Of a stretch of 62,313 nucleotides of DNA, positions 32,484 through 40,067 are shown piece by piece (the first letter of the stretch is position 1; every line of letters starts with the position of its first letter). The translations under genes and the position numbers were made by a program. The notes beneath the pieces were generated by a model. The model was not told where the DNA came from. It ran no database searches and saw only the letters and a list, made by a program, of their open reading frames with translations. The DNA comes from Patescibacteria group bacterium. GTDB taxonomy: Bacteria; Patescibacteriota; Minisyncoccia; JAHIHE01. The DNA lies in assembly GCA_018896765.1 (NCBI GenBank), contig JAHILZ010000061.1, forward strand, positions 1 to 62,313, written 5' to 3'.

Positions 32484-32578
32484 ATCACTAATCAATCTCG
32501 AATTTTATCTCAAATAATCGCTATGAAGTAAATAATAATTAGAGATAATTAGCGATGAAATTCGTGATTGATTAGTGA
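32484..32578. repeat. AATCAATC palindromic repeat, copy 3
   Basis: CACTAATCAATCTCGAATTT ... AAATTCGTGATTGATTAGTG forms a 95-bp imperfect palindrome between rpsF and ssb, clearly related to 1961-2046. Confidence 0.65.
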
Positions 32579-32602
32579 AATAATTATTTAATAATAATTA
32601 CT

Positions 32603-33040
32603 ATGAATCTTAATAAAGTATTTGTTTTAGGCAATCTAGCTAAAGATCCGGAAGTGCGAACGATTCCCAGCGGACAGCAAGTCGCAACTTTTTCTGTCGC
32701 TACCAACCGCATTTGGTATAATCAAGCCAAAGAAAAAAATCAAGAGGTGGAATTTCACAATATCGTGGCATGGGGACGGCTCGCGGAAATAGCCGGCCAA
32801 TATCTTACTAAAGGAAAATTAGTGCTGATAGAAGGAAGAATTAAAACCCGCTCGTGGCAAGCGCAAGACGGAACCAAAAAATACCGCACTGAAATTATCG
32901 CGGAGGCCATGCAAATGGGGCCGAAAACTCAAGGGACATCTTTCGCCAAACCGGAATCAAAAGAAGAAACCCCCGTTGCCGAACAAAGCGCCGCGCCTGA
33001 TAATTCAGGAGAAATAACAACCGAAGAAGTGCCGTTTTAA
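32603..33040 (+). CDS. ssb: single-stranded DNA-binding protein
   Basis: SSB coats single-stranded DNA in replication and repair. The 145 residues show an OB-fold (MNLNKVFVLGNLAKDPEVRT, VATNRIWYN, FHNIVAWGRLAEIAGQYLTK, LVLIEGRIKTRSW) followed by an acidic flexible tail ending EEVPF, which binds partner proteins. Its place between rpsF and rpsR is the standard bacterial order. Confidence 0.96.
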   Translation: MNLNKVFVLGNLAKDPEVRTIPSGQQVATFSVATNRIWYNQAKEKNQEVEFHNIVAWGRLAEIAGQYLTKGKLVLIEGRIKTRSWQAQDGTKKYRTEIIAEAMQMGPKTQGTSFAKPESKEETPVAEQSAAPDNSGEITTEEVPF

Positions 33041-33170
33041 TAAATTAGGTCTGCTGACACTAATTTCGCGGAATCTCGCTGAATTCACGCGGAAAGTCGC
33101 GGAAATATTGAAATTCCTTAACGATAAATTAATTAATCAAACGATAATATAAAAGAAAATAAAAAAAACT

Positions 33171-33386
33171 ATGATCACGGAAGAAAAAAAAACATGCTAT
33201 TTTTGCGCTAACGGAATCGAGGAAGTTGATTTTTTGAATCTTGCCCTTTTGAAAAAATTCATCAATCAGCGAGGAAAAATTATCAATCCCAAAAGAACGG
33301 GGACTTGCAGCAAGCACCAAAGAAAAATCGCCACCGCGATCAAAAGAGCGAGAACCGTAGCGCTACTCTCGCCATCCTACAAATAA
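33171..33386 (+). CDS. rpsR: ribosomal protein bS18
   Basis: bS18 is a 30S platform protein that pairs with bS6. The 71-residue protein has CYFCANGIEEVDFLNLALLK, RGKIINPKRTGTCSKHQRKI and AIKRARTVALL, all typical. Cys9, Cys12 and the later Cys-x-x-His suggest a zinc-binding (C+) form. It ends the rpsF-ssb-rpsR unit and is followed by a strong terminator. Confidence 0.95.
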   Translation: MITEEKKTCYFCANGIEEVDFLNLALLKKFINQRGKIINPKRTGTCSKHQRKIATAIKRARTVALLSPSYK

Positions 33387-33399
33387 AATACGCATATTA

Positions 33400-33434
33400 A
33401 ATAACCCTCTTTTTATCAGGAGGGTTATTTTTTT
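33400..33434 (+). terminator. terminator after rpsR
   Basis: AATAACCCTC/GAGGGTTATT with a 10-nt loop and seven T residues. It lies between the convergent rpsR and recA genes and may also serve recA weakly. Confidence 0.8.
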
Positions 33435-33439
33435 GATAT

Positions 33440-34486
33440 CTACTTCGCTAGCGCCAGTTTCGCTTTTATCTGTTTCTGGATCTCTGGCGCGATCTTCGGA
33501 TTTTCCTCCAAATATTTTTTGCTCGCTTCCATTCCTTGCCCCATTTTTTGTCCGTCAAAGGAGAACCAAGTGCCAGCTTTCTGAACTACGCCATACTTAA
33601 CTCCGGTAACGATCAAATCGGACAACCTTGAAATTCCTTGGTTGTAAATAATATCGAATTCCGCTATTTGAAAAGGAGGAGCGACTTTATTTTTCACGAT
33701 TTTGGCGATCGTGTGATTTCCTATGACCCTGTCCCCTTCCTTGATCTGCTCTTTTCTCCTGACATCAATCCGGACTGAAGCGTAAAATTTCAAGGCATTG
33801 CCGCCGGTGGTCGTTTCCGGATTGCCAAACATTACTCCGATCTTCATTCTCAGCTGATTGATAAAAATAACCGTGGTGTTGGTTTTGGAAATCGTGCCGG
33901 TCAATTTTCTCAGAGCCTGGCTCATTAACCGCGCTTGAAGACCCATGTGAGAATCTCCCATCTCGCCTTCAATTTCCGCTTTTGGAGTCAAAGCGGCTAC
34001 CGAATCAATTACAATAACATCCATGCTGTTTGAGCGAACCAAAGCATCAACAATCTCCAGCGCCTGCTCGCCATTATCGGGTTGGGAAATAAATAAATCA
34101 TCCACTTTTACGCCAATCTTTCTCGCGTATTCCGGGTCAAGCGCGTGCTCGGCATCGATAAAAGCGGCCAAACCGCCGCGTTTTTGAGCTTCGGATACAA
34201 TGTGAAGAGCCAGTGTGGTTTTTCCGCTTGATTCCGGTCCATAAATTTCAATAACCCTCCCCTTGGGCACTCCGCCAATTCCCAAAGCGATATCAAGAGA
34301 GATTGATCCGGTCGGAATCGCTTCCACGTTCATTTTTCTGGCCTCGCCTAATTTCATAATAGATCCTTCGCCAAATCTTTTTCTAATATCTTCCGCCGCT
34401 GTTTCAGCCAGCTTGTTTTTAGGATTTGCATCCGCTTTTGCTTTTTTTACTTCTTTTTCTTTTTCCTTTTCTTTTACCATAACCAT
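33440..34486 (-). CDS. recA: recombinase RecA
   Basis: RecA forms filaments on single-stranded DNA for homologous recombination and SOS induction. The 348-residue length is normal. Walker A is GPESSGKTT (83-91), with EHALDPEYARKIGV, DSVAALTPKAEIEGEMGDSH, the L2 loop FINQLRMKIGVMFGNPETTT and GGNALKFYASVR all present. The N-terminus is very Lys/Glu-rich (VKEKEKEKEVKKAKADA). No LexA box was seen. Upstream lies a 167-bp inverted REP pair. Confidence 0.97.
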   Translation of the reverse strand: MVMVKEKEKEKEVKKAKADANPKNKLAETAAEDIRKRFGEGSIMKLGEARKMNVEAIPTGSISLDIALGIGGVPKGRVIEIYGPESSGKTTLALHIVSEAQKRGGLAAFIDAEHALDPEYARKIGVKVDDLFISQPDNGEQALEIVDALVRSNSMDVIVIDSVAALTPKAEIEGEMGDSHMGLQARLMSQALRKLTGTISKTNTTVIFINQLRMKIGVMFGNPETTTGGNALKFYASVRIDVRRKEQIKEGDRVIGNHTIAKIVKNKVAPPFQIAEFDIIYNQGISRLSDLIVTGVKYGVVQKAGTWFSFDGQKMGQGMEASKKYLEENPKIAPEIQKQIKAKLALAK

Positions 34487-34526
34487 ATTTTTAAAATTAA
34501 TTTATTATTTATTATAATTAGTTTCT

Positions 34527-34693
34527 GTTGAAATAGTCACAAATTTGTCATTGCGAGCCTTATAATCAAGGCGCGGCAATCTCTCATTATTAAACAAAAT
34601 ATGCTTTATTATAAAGTCTTATTTACATAACCGCGAGGGATTGCTTCGTATTGAGTACAATACTCGCAATGACAGAAAAAACACTATTTCAAC
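34527..34693. repeat. inverted pair of REP-like elements (MITE-like)
   Basis: The ends GTTGAAATAGT and ACTATTTCAAC are perfect inverted repeats. Inside them TGTCATTGCGAG and CTCGCAATGACA face each other, each followed inward by its own small hairpin and a GCAATC(T/C)CT tag. The 167-bp unit has no gene and lies between recA and the RodZ-like gene. Confidence 0.7.
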
Positions 34694-34702
34694 AATAACT
34701 AA

Positions 34703-35419
34703 TTATTCATTCTGATATATCAAATCCGCTTCCGAAGCTTTTTTATCCGCTACTTTTAAAATCACTGTCCTGGTAATTTCAGTTCTTTTTTTAAATCTAT
34801 TAACTGCCGAAATTTTAATTATATTGGAACCTGGAGTCAGGCTGATCTCTTCCGCTATTTTGCCATCTTTTAGCCCTATCGCCTCTCCGTTAATATAAAC
34901 GACCGAATCAGGATCGTTGATCGAACCTTCAACTAATACGGGCGTAAAATCCACAACGAGCTCGTCGCTGGGAGAATATATTAAAAGCTCCGGCCCTTTA
35001 AAAATCGCGCTAACCTGATAGCCAAAAAAAACTAAAAAAGAGATCAGAATAATGCCTAAAGCCAAAACAGTGATGGTGCGCGGAGTGATGATAAAAGTCG
35101 GAGAATGGTTTAAGTTAAAAGGAGGGTACTTGCTTTTATCAATATTTTGCCTGATACATTCTTCTTTTTTATAAAGCCTGAGAAAATCTTTCACGTCAAC
35201 TCCGTAAAAATCCGCTATTTTTTTTAAAAAACCTTTCACGTAAATTTCCGCCGGCATTTTTTCAAGCCTTCCTTCCTCTAAATAAACTAAATATTTTTTG
35301 GTAATTTTGGTTTCATCGGCAAGAACATCCAAATCTATTTTATTGGCAGTTCTAATTTCTATTAATTTTTCGGAAAGCGTATCAGACCCTTCCACTTTTT
35401 TTGTCGTAAACCAATTCAT
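34703..35419 (-). CDS. RodZ-like membrane protein (HTH_25 plus TM)
   Basis: The 238-residue product begins MNWFTTKKVEGSDTLSEKL. A helix-turn-helix of the RodZ/HTH_25 type (ETKITKKYLVYLEEGRLEKM then YVKGFLKKIADFYGVD) is followed by a basic linker, one membrane span (TITVLALGIILISFLVFFGY) and an extracellular beta domain (PVLVEGSINDPDSVVYINGE). RodZ links MreB to cell-shape control; no mreB is in the window, so function is inferred. The 18 codons before 35419 are translated AT-rich repeat, so the later ATG is chosen. Confidence 0.8.
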   Translation of the reverse strand: MNWFTTKKVEGSDTLSEKLIEIRTANKIDLDVLADETKITKKYLVYLEEGRLEKMPAEIYVKGFLKKIADFYGVDVKDFLRLYKKEECIRQNIDKSKYPPFNLNHSPTFIITPRTITVLALGIILISFLVFFGYQVSAIFKGPELLIYSPSDELVVDFTPVLVEGSINDPDSVVYINGEAIGLKDGKIAEEISLTPGSNIIKISAVNRFKKRTEITRTVILKVADKKASEADLIYQNE

Positions 35420-35427
35420 AGAAAAAT

Positions 35428-35539
35428 AATTTTTAATTTCGAATTCTGAATTTCGAATCAAACTCGAATTCATTAATTTTCAAACATTCAATCATTAAAA
35501 TTTCACTCAAAATTCAAAATTGGAAATTCAAAATTTTAT
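35428..35539. repeat. AT-rich dispersed repeat, reference copy
   Basis: TTTTTAATTTCGAATTCTGA ... CAAAATTGGAAATTCAAAAT is almost identical to 60010-60125 and is inverted relative to 18966-19081. It lies directly upstream of the RodZ-like gene and supplies a spurious N-terminal extension to it. Confidence 0.7.
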
Positions 35540-35593
35540 ATTATTACACTGGACAATGATCAGTTTAATGTTTGATATCTAAATTTTGATTTT

Positions 35594-37915
35594 CTAAAGC
35601 TTCTTCATTTCCGCGTCTCTATCATTTCTAAATTCCGTATTCAATCCCTCGCTCGCCGCGCTTTCCGCGGCCAATATCGCCCTAGGCTTTGCGCCGTCAG
35701 AGGGTCCTATTATTCCCTGCTCTTCCAAAAGATCAAGCAGTCTTGCCGCTCTGGCATATCCCACGCGAAAACGCCTTTGCAAAAGAGACGCTGAAGCTTT
35801 TTTTGACCTAATCACCATTTCCTTTGCTTGTTCATACAGTTCATCGCCTCCGACATCGTTATTGCTCAGAGAAAACTCAATACTTGAAGCCGGGGCCTTG
35901 GCAATAACGGTTTCATCGAGCATTTGCGCGCCTTCTTTATTATTTTCCTTAAGCCATCGGACTACTTTTTTAACCTCCGACTCGGAAACAAAACAGCCTT
36001 GCAAGCGCTTTGGTTTAGCCGTACCCGTAGCCAAATAAAGCATATCGCCGCGGCCTAAAAGTTTTTCCGCGCCGCTATGATCTAAAATTGTCCTGGAATC
36101 GATCAAGCTCGCCACGCGAAAAGCAATTCGAGCCGTGATATTGGCTTTAATCAAACCTGTAATTACATTAACCGAAGGCCTTTGGGTGGAAATAACCAAG
36201 TGAATTCCAACCGCCCTGGACATTTGAGCCAAACGCACAACCGCCGCTTCCACTTCGCGAGGAAAAGTAGCCATCAGGTCAGCCAGCTCATCAATAACAA
36301 CCACGATATAACTCATGGGCTCGCTATCTTCGGCCTTGGAATCTATCATTTTTTTGTTATAAGAATCAATGTCTCGGCTAGCAGCTTCCGCGAGCACAAT
36401 GTATCGCCTTTCCATTTCCGCGACCACCCATTTCAAAACCCCGACTGCTTTTTCGTTTTCAACGATTACCGGCGTTAAAAGATGAGGAATATTATTATAC
36501 AAAGTTAATTCCACTCTTTTCGGATCAATCAAAATAAGCTTCAAAGCCTCGGGAGAATTATTATAGATCAAGCTCATTATCAAATTATTAACAAAAATTG
36601 TTTTTCCGCTCCCGGTAGAGCCGGCTATCAATAAATGAGGAAGACCGCCAAGATCTACCCAATGCGGACTTCCCGAGACATCCAAACCCATTGCCACTTT
36701 TAGCGAGGCGAAGTATTCATTTTTATAAAAATTAGGGAATGTTTCCAAAAGATTCCTAAGCCGGACAATGGCGGCGGACACATTGGGAATTTCTATTCCA
36801 ACCAAAGATTTTCCCGGAATAGGAGCTTCGATTCTGATCGAACTTGCGGCCAAGCTCAGCGCCAAATCATTCTGCAAAGCGGTAATCTTGCTAAGCTTTA
36901 CTCCAACCGCCGGCTTTAAAGTATATTGGCTTACAGTCGGCCCGATAAATACTTTTCCCATTTCCACCTCAATTCCAAAATTTGATAATGTTTTTTCAAT
37001 AATCGACGCATTGCCGCCGATATCGCCGCTATTGGCGCTGGTAAAATCACTTTCCAAAAGATTCAATGGAAATTTGCTCCACTGAGCCATTATTCGAGCT
37101 TTTTTCTTTGCCAGTTTTTCCGAATATTCATGGTTTTCCGCGCTGAAATTTTCTTCTTTGTTTTCTTTTTGATCATTCGGCCCGTCATTTTCTTTGTCTT
37201 CAAGCGATTTTATTTTAAAAGAGGGCTTCGCGCCATTTTTCTTGCCGTTTTCTTTTTGCATTGCGGCAATATTGTCTCCATAATGCTCTTCCTCTATCTT
37301 TGTTTTCTTGCTTTTTTTAATTTGAGAAATAAAACGATAATAGTTATAAAAAGCTTTAGTGTTGTAAATAATTTTGCTTAAAAAAGATTCAAGAGAAATA
37401 TTAAAAATAAAAAGAGCGAAAATGGCAATCGCCATTATCAATATAACGCTCGCTACCGCCGGACCGGTAAAAGAGGTTAAAATAATGGAAAAAATCAAGC
37501 CAAGATAACCGCCGCCGCCTAAATTCGCGGCAATTGAACGAAAATCATGCGGGAAAAACACCAGATTTACCAAAGCCAAAAAACTCAAAAGCGCTGCGGT
37601 AAAAACTATAAGCATAACCGGAGAATAATTAAATCGCCGCATCTGGCTATTATTATCGGATGTTTTGGCTACAAGAGAAAGCCCTCCGAGAAAAAGAAAA
37701 ACAGGAGCAAGAATAAATAAATGCCCGAAAAGCAATCTTGTCGCCCAATAAATTTTTGCGCTGAACGGATCGTTGACCCCGATTAACCCTAAAATACTGA
37801 TCACGCCCAAAGCAAAAAAAATAATCGCCAAGATATTGTATTTAAGCCCTTTTGAAATATACTTTCGCTTGGAATAACTCTGATTATTCTTATTTTTTCT
37901 TTTATTTCTTGACAT
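35594..37915 (-). CDS. ftsK: DNA translocase FtsK/SpoIIIE
   Basis: FtsK pumps chromosomal DNA during cell division. The 773 residues contain about four or five N-terminal membrane spans (residues 25-190), a charged linker of about 70 residues, then the alpha-beta motor with Walker A AGSTGSGKT (around residue 430) and LIDPKRVELTLY, VVIDELADLM and STQRPSVNVITGLIKANITA. A C-terminal gamma winged helix follows (SLLQRRFRVGYARAARLLDL), which reads oriented DNA motifs. It lies back to back with the pyrI region. Confidence 0.95.
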   Translation of the reverse strand: MSRNKRKNKNNQSYSKRKYISKGLKYNILAIIFFALGVISILGLIGVNDPFSAKIYWATRLLFGHLFILAPVFLFLGGLSLVAKTSDNNSQMRRFNYSPVMLIVFTAALLSFLALVNLVFFPHDFRSIAANLGGGGYLGLIFSIILTSFTGPAVASVILIMAIAIFALFIFNISLESFLSKIIYNTKAFYNYYRFISQIKKSKKTKIEEEHYGDNIAAMQKENGKKNGAKPSFKIKSLEDKENDGPNDQKENKEENFSAENHEYSEKLAKKKARIMAQWSKFPLNLLESDFTSANSGDIGGNASIIEKTLSNFGIEVEMGKVFIGPTVSQYTLKPAVGVKLSKITALQNDLALSLAASSIRIEAPIPGKSLVGIEIPNVSAAIVRLRNLLETFPNFYKNEYFASLKVAMGLDVSGSPHWVDLGGLPHLLIAGSTGSGKTIFVNNLIMSLIYNNSPEALKLILIDPKRVELTLYNNIPHLLTPVIVENEKAVGVLKWVVAEMERRYIVLAEAASRDIDSYNKKMIDSKAEDSEPMSYIVVVIDELADLMATFPREVEAAVVRLAQMSRAVGIHLVISTQRPSVNVITGLIKANITARIAFRVASLIDSRTILDHSGAEKLLGRGDMLYLATGTAKPKRLQGCFVSESEVKKVVRWLKENNKEGAQMLDETVIAKAPASSIEFSLSNNDVGGDELYEQAKEMVIRSKKASASLLQRRFRVGYARAARLLDLLEEQGIIGPSDGAKPRAILAAESAASEGLNTEFRNDRDAEMKKL

Positions 37916-37968
37916 AGAATGAATTTTTTAGATAAAAACATCTATCGGGACCGTCTGGTGAACCTTTT

Positions 37969-38048
37969 AAAAACCCTACAAACTACCAACTACAACCTAC
38001 CGACTATTAAAAACCCTACAAACTACCAACTACAACCTACCGACTATC
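37969..38048. repeat. tandem duplication, 2 x 40 bp
   Basis: The unit AAAACCCTACAAACTACCAA plus CTACAACCTACCGACTATT occurs twice in direct succession with no visible change except at the edges. It lies in the pyrI leader and explains the open frame that extends pyrI upstream. Confidence 0.7.
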
Positions 38049-38087
38049 TTATTATTATACTACTTTTAAAGAAAAAATCAAAGAAAT

Positions 38088-38115
38088 TTGACAAATTTTA
38101 TCGTAGAGGTAGAAT
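38088..38115 (+). promoter_or_regulatory. promoter of pyrI
   Basis: TTGACA (38088-38093) and TAGAAT (38110-38115), spacer 16, about 30 bp before the pyrI start. Confidence 0.65.
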
Positions 38116-38146
38116 ACGGTTAGCACATTTTAATATGGAGGGATTT

Positions 38147-38650
38147 ATGCAAGCAGAAGAAACAACGGAAAAAAAGGAAGAAGGGAAAATATCAAAAATT
38201 GAAAACGGAACAGTAATTGATCATATTTCTTCGGGATACGCGCTAAAAGTTCTTGAAATTCTGGGCATCCTGTCCAGCACTAGCGCAAAGGTAAGTTTTG
38301 TAATGAATATTTCAAGCCTAAAAGCGAAAAATGGGAAAAAAGACATAGTGAAATTCGAAGGCAGAGAGCTTACAAAGCGTGAAACTGACAAAATTACGGT
38401 AGTTTCTCCCGGCGCCACGATAAACATAATTAGAAATTATGAAATAGCTAAAAAATATCACGTAGAACTGCCGAACAAAATAATTGATATCATCAAATGC
38501 CCCAATCCCAATTGCGCCACGAACAACTTAAAAGAAATGGGGAGTATTAAAACGATATTTAAAGTAATGGGCAAAGCGCCAATTATTTTTGAGTGTCATT
38601 ACTGCGGAGCCCAGATAGACAATGATATAATCAATCATGTAAAATGCTAA
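38147..38650 (+). CDS. pyrI: aspartate carbamoyltransferase regulatory chain (PyrI)
   Basis: PyrI binds CTP/ATP and controls the catalytic PyrB subunit in pyrimidine synthesis. The 167-residue product has KIENGTVIDHISSGYALKVL, VSFVMNISSLKAKNGKKDIV, ATINIIRNYEIAKKYHVELP, and a zinc domain with four Cys (CPNPNCATNN ... CHYCG). Start at 38147 is chosen because GGAGGG lies 4 bases before it and a promoter just upstream; the longer open frame runs through a tandem repeat. pyrB is not adjacent, which is unusual for pyrI. Confidence 0.9.
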   Translation: MQAEETTEKKEEGKISKIENGTVIDHISSGYALKVLEILGILSSTSAKVSFVMNISSLKAKNGKKDIVKFEGRELTKRETDKITVVSPGATINIIRNYEIAKKYHVELPNKIIDIIKCPNPNCATNNLKEMGSIKTIFKVMGKAPIIFECHYCGAQIDNDIINHVKC

Positions 38651-38759
38651 CCCTTGCTTTTGGCGAGGGATTTTTTTATTCCAAATTAAAAATAAAAAAA
38701 ATGAACAAAGAAACTTCACGCAAGTAAAAGTTATGTCAAATAAAAGTTAGTTTTTAAAC

Positions 38760-38801
38760 CTATTGCGTTAATTCTGCCATGGCCTTGTTAACGCAATAGG
38801 T
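38760..38801. repeat. imperfect copy of the 40-bp palindrome
   Basis: CCTATTGCGTTAATTCTGCC followed by ATGGCCTTGTTAACGCAATAGG matches the palindrome at 26420-26459 except near the centre. The outer stem (AAACCTATTGCGTTAA with its complement) is intact. It lies between convergent pyrI and the 89-residue gene. Confidence 0.6.
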
Positions 38802-38859
38802 TTGAAATAATAAACTAAAAAGCGGCTAAGAAGTTTATCTTAAGCCGCTAAATTTTTTA

Positions 38860-39129
38860 TTATCCCGTAAATCCTTTTAAATTTATAAATTCACGGAATT
38901 CCGTTTTTCTCCTTTCGTAGTCTGCCTCATTTTTGAATTCTACTATTGTTCCCGGGCCAAAACTAAGTTTGCAAAAGTAAGTAGTGGTTTGAAATCCAAT
39001 AAAGTGCTTTTTCCCTCCTTTTTCCATGATTTCTCCTTTAAAAAATCGCCGCCTTTTTTTACCCCTGGTAAAAATAATGCATTCGATTTTTTCTCCGGCT
39101 TCAAAATCTTTTACTTGTTTTCTTATCAT
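38860..39129 (-). CDS. small basic protein of unknown function
   Basis: The 89-residue product starts MIRKQVKDFEAGEKIECIIF. It looks like a small beta-barrel: FTRGKKRRRFFKGEIMEKGG, HFIGFQTTTYFCKLSFGPGT. A basic patch suggests RNA or DNA binding, but no family is recognised. ATG at 39129 is preferred because the GGAGG site lies just before it, inside an alternative start four codons upstream. The gene is preceded by a Cys-ending leader ORF and a nested terminator, so it is probably controlled by attenuation. Confidence 0.6.
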   Translation of the reverse strand: MIRKQVKDFEAGEKIECIIFTRGKKRRRFFKGEIMEKGGKKHFIGFQTTTYFCKLSFGPGTIVEFKNEADYERRKTEFREFINLKGFTG

Positions 39130-39172
39130 ATTTTCCTCCATTTATTTTAATTCTATTTTTTAAAGTACAAAA

Positions 39173-39226
39173 AAACCTTTTCTAAAAACAAAAAGCCCCT
39201 TATCGCTAAAGGGTTAGAAAAGGTTT
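39173..39226 (-). promoter_or_regulatory. nested terminator/attenuator before the 89-residue gene
   Basis: Outer stem AAACCTTTTCTAA/TTAGAAAAGGTTT (13 bp, then a T-run) encloses an inner CCCTT/AAGGG hairpin also followed by T residues on the minus strand. GGGGTTAG, just after the leader ORF stop, can pair with CTAACCC of this structure, giving an alternative fold that would disrupt both terminators. Confidence 0.6.
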
Positions 39227-39254
39227 ATATTATAACACAAATCAAACTAACCCC

Positions 39255-39320
39255 TTAACAACAAGAGGCCGCCGCGGGCACTTTAAGATTAATTGTACTG
39301 ACGATTTCAGTTTTTGACAT
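39255..39320 (-). CDS. 21-residue leader peptide ending in Cys-Cys
   Basis: The frame starts MSKTEIVSTINLK and ends VPAAASCC, then TAA. It lies about 15 nt after the predicted transcription start of a good promoter and has no Shine-Dalgarno site. Its S-T-I-N-x-K ... C-C pattern resembles the tRNA-Cys leader (T-T-I-N-x-x-K ... C-C-C). The downstream terminator supports a leader role; a Cys-rich peptide product is the alternative. Confidence 0.5.
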   Translation of the reverse strand: MSKTEIVSTINLKVPAAASCC

Positions 39321-39342
39321 AAAATTTATTTACTGCATTAAT

Positions 39343-39371
39343 AGATTAACATGGGATTTTAAAAGTGTCAA
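39343..39371 (-). promoter_or_regulatory. promoter of the Cys-Cys leader
   Basis: Minus-strand TTGACA (39366-39371) and TAATCT (39343-39348), spacer 17. Confidence 0.7.
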
Positions 39372-39412
39372 TGACTTAGACATTCGCAAGCTATGATATG
39401 TATTAAAAAATA

Positions 39413-40063
39413 TTATTGCTTTAATTTATTCAAATTTTCAACAAGCAAATAAACCGTGGTTGAAGGATTCTTTTTTAAATACGATTTTTCACACTCATGC
39501 ATTTTTATCAAATACTTGGCATTTTTAATTGCCGTTTCTTCCAAATCTTTTATCAAAAAATGCATATTTTCTTTCTTTTTTTCATATTTTTCACTATATT
39601 TTTTTTGTAGAACATCACCTAACTTTTCTTTTATTAATTCTCTGCTAAGAGCCGAGGAAAGTAAATTGAAATGCAATAAAAACCACAGCTCAAAAGATTC
39701 ATTTGAATATGCGACACCTATGTTGCTGGCTTTTGCTTTGTTTATAGCGCTGTCAAAATCTTTATCAAAACTGTCTTTATCAAAAACGACCCAGCATTCA
39801 TCGCTATCCGCTGAGCCGTTTATTTCAATATTTTCTTTATCGATAAAATCTAAAGCATATTCTACAATGCTTAATGTATTATGTCCTGTGCCTTTAATCT
39901 CTATTTTAATATTTCTTCTTCTAATCTCTGCTTCAATTTCTAATTTTTTAGACTCAAAATAATTAACCTCTGTTTTTTCTCCCTCGGTAAAAATATAAAT
40001 TATTTTATATTCATTTCGCGTATTATACTTTCTATTAAATCGTGAATTTTGATTTCTATTCAT
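39413..40063 (-). CDS. RloB-like protein (TOPRIM-type nuclease candidate)
   Basis: The 216-residue product starts MNRNQNSRFNRKYN. It has IIYIFTEGEKTEVNYF (26-32 TEGEKTE) and CWVVFDKDSFDKD, the acidic glutamate and DxD motifs of RloB/TOPRIM-like proteins, plus NESFELWFLLHF. RloB proteins are found with ATPases near restriction systems. It starts 5 bp after the stop of the ATPase gene, so the two form one operon. By comparison with PARIS (AriA-AriB) and OLD systems, it may be the toxic effector nuclease of an abortive defence pair. Confidence 0.75.
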   Translation of the reverse strand: MNRNQNSRFNRKYNTRNEYKIIYIFTEGEKTEVNYFESKKLEIEAEIRRRNIKIEIKGTGHNTLSIVEYALDFIDKENIEINGSADSDECWVVFDKDSFDKDFDSAINKAKASNIGVAYSNESFELWFLLHFNLLSSALSRELIKEKLGDVLQKKYSEKYEKKKENMHFLIKDLEETAIKNAKYLIKMHECEKSYLKKNPSTTVYLLVENLNKLKQ

Positions 40064-40067
40064 ATTA

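Noticed and set aside
37919..38146. Longer N-terminus for PyrI
   Set aside because: The upstream codons are a translated 40-bp tandem repeat, and the promoter and SD lie downstream of them.
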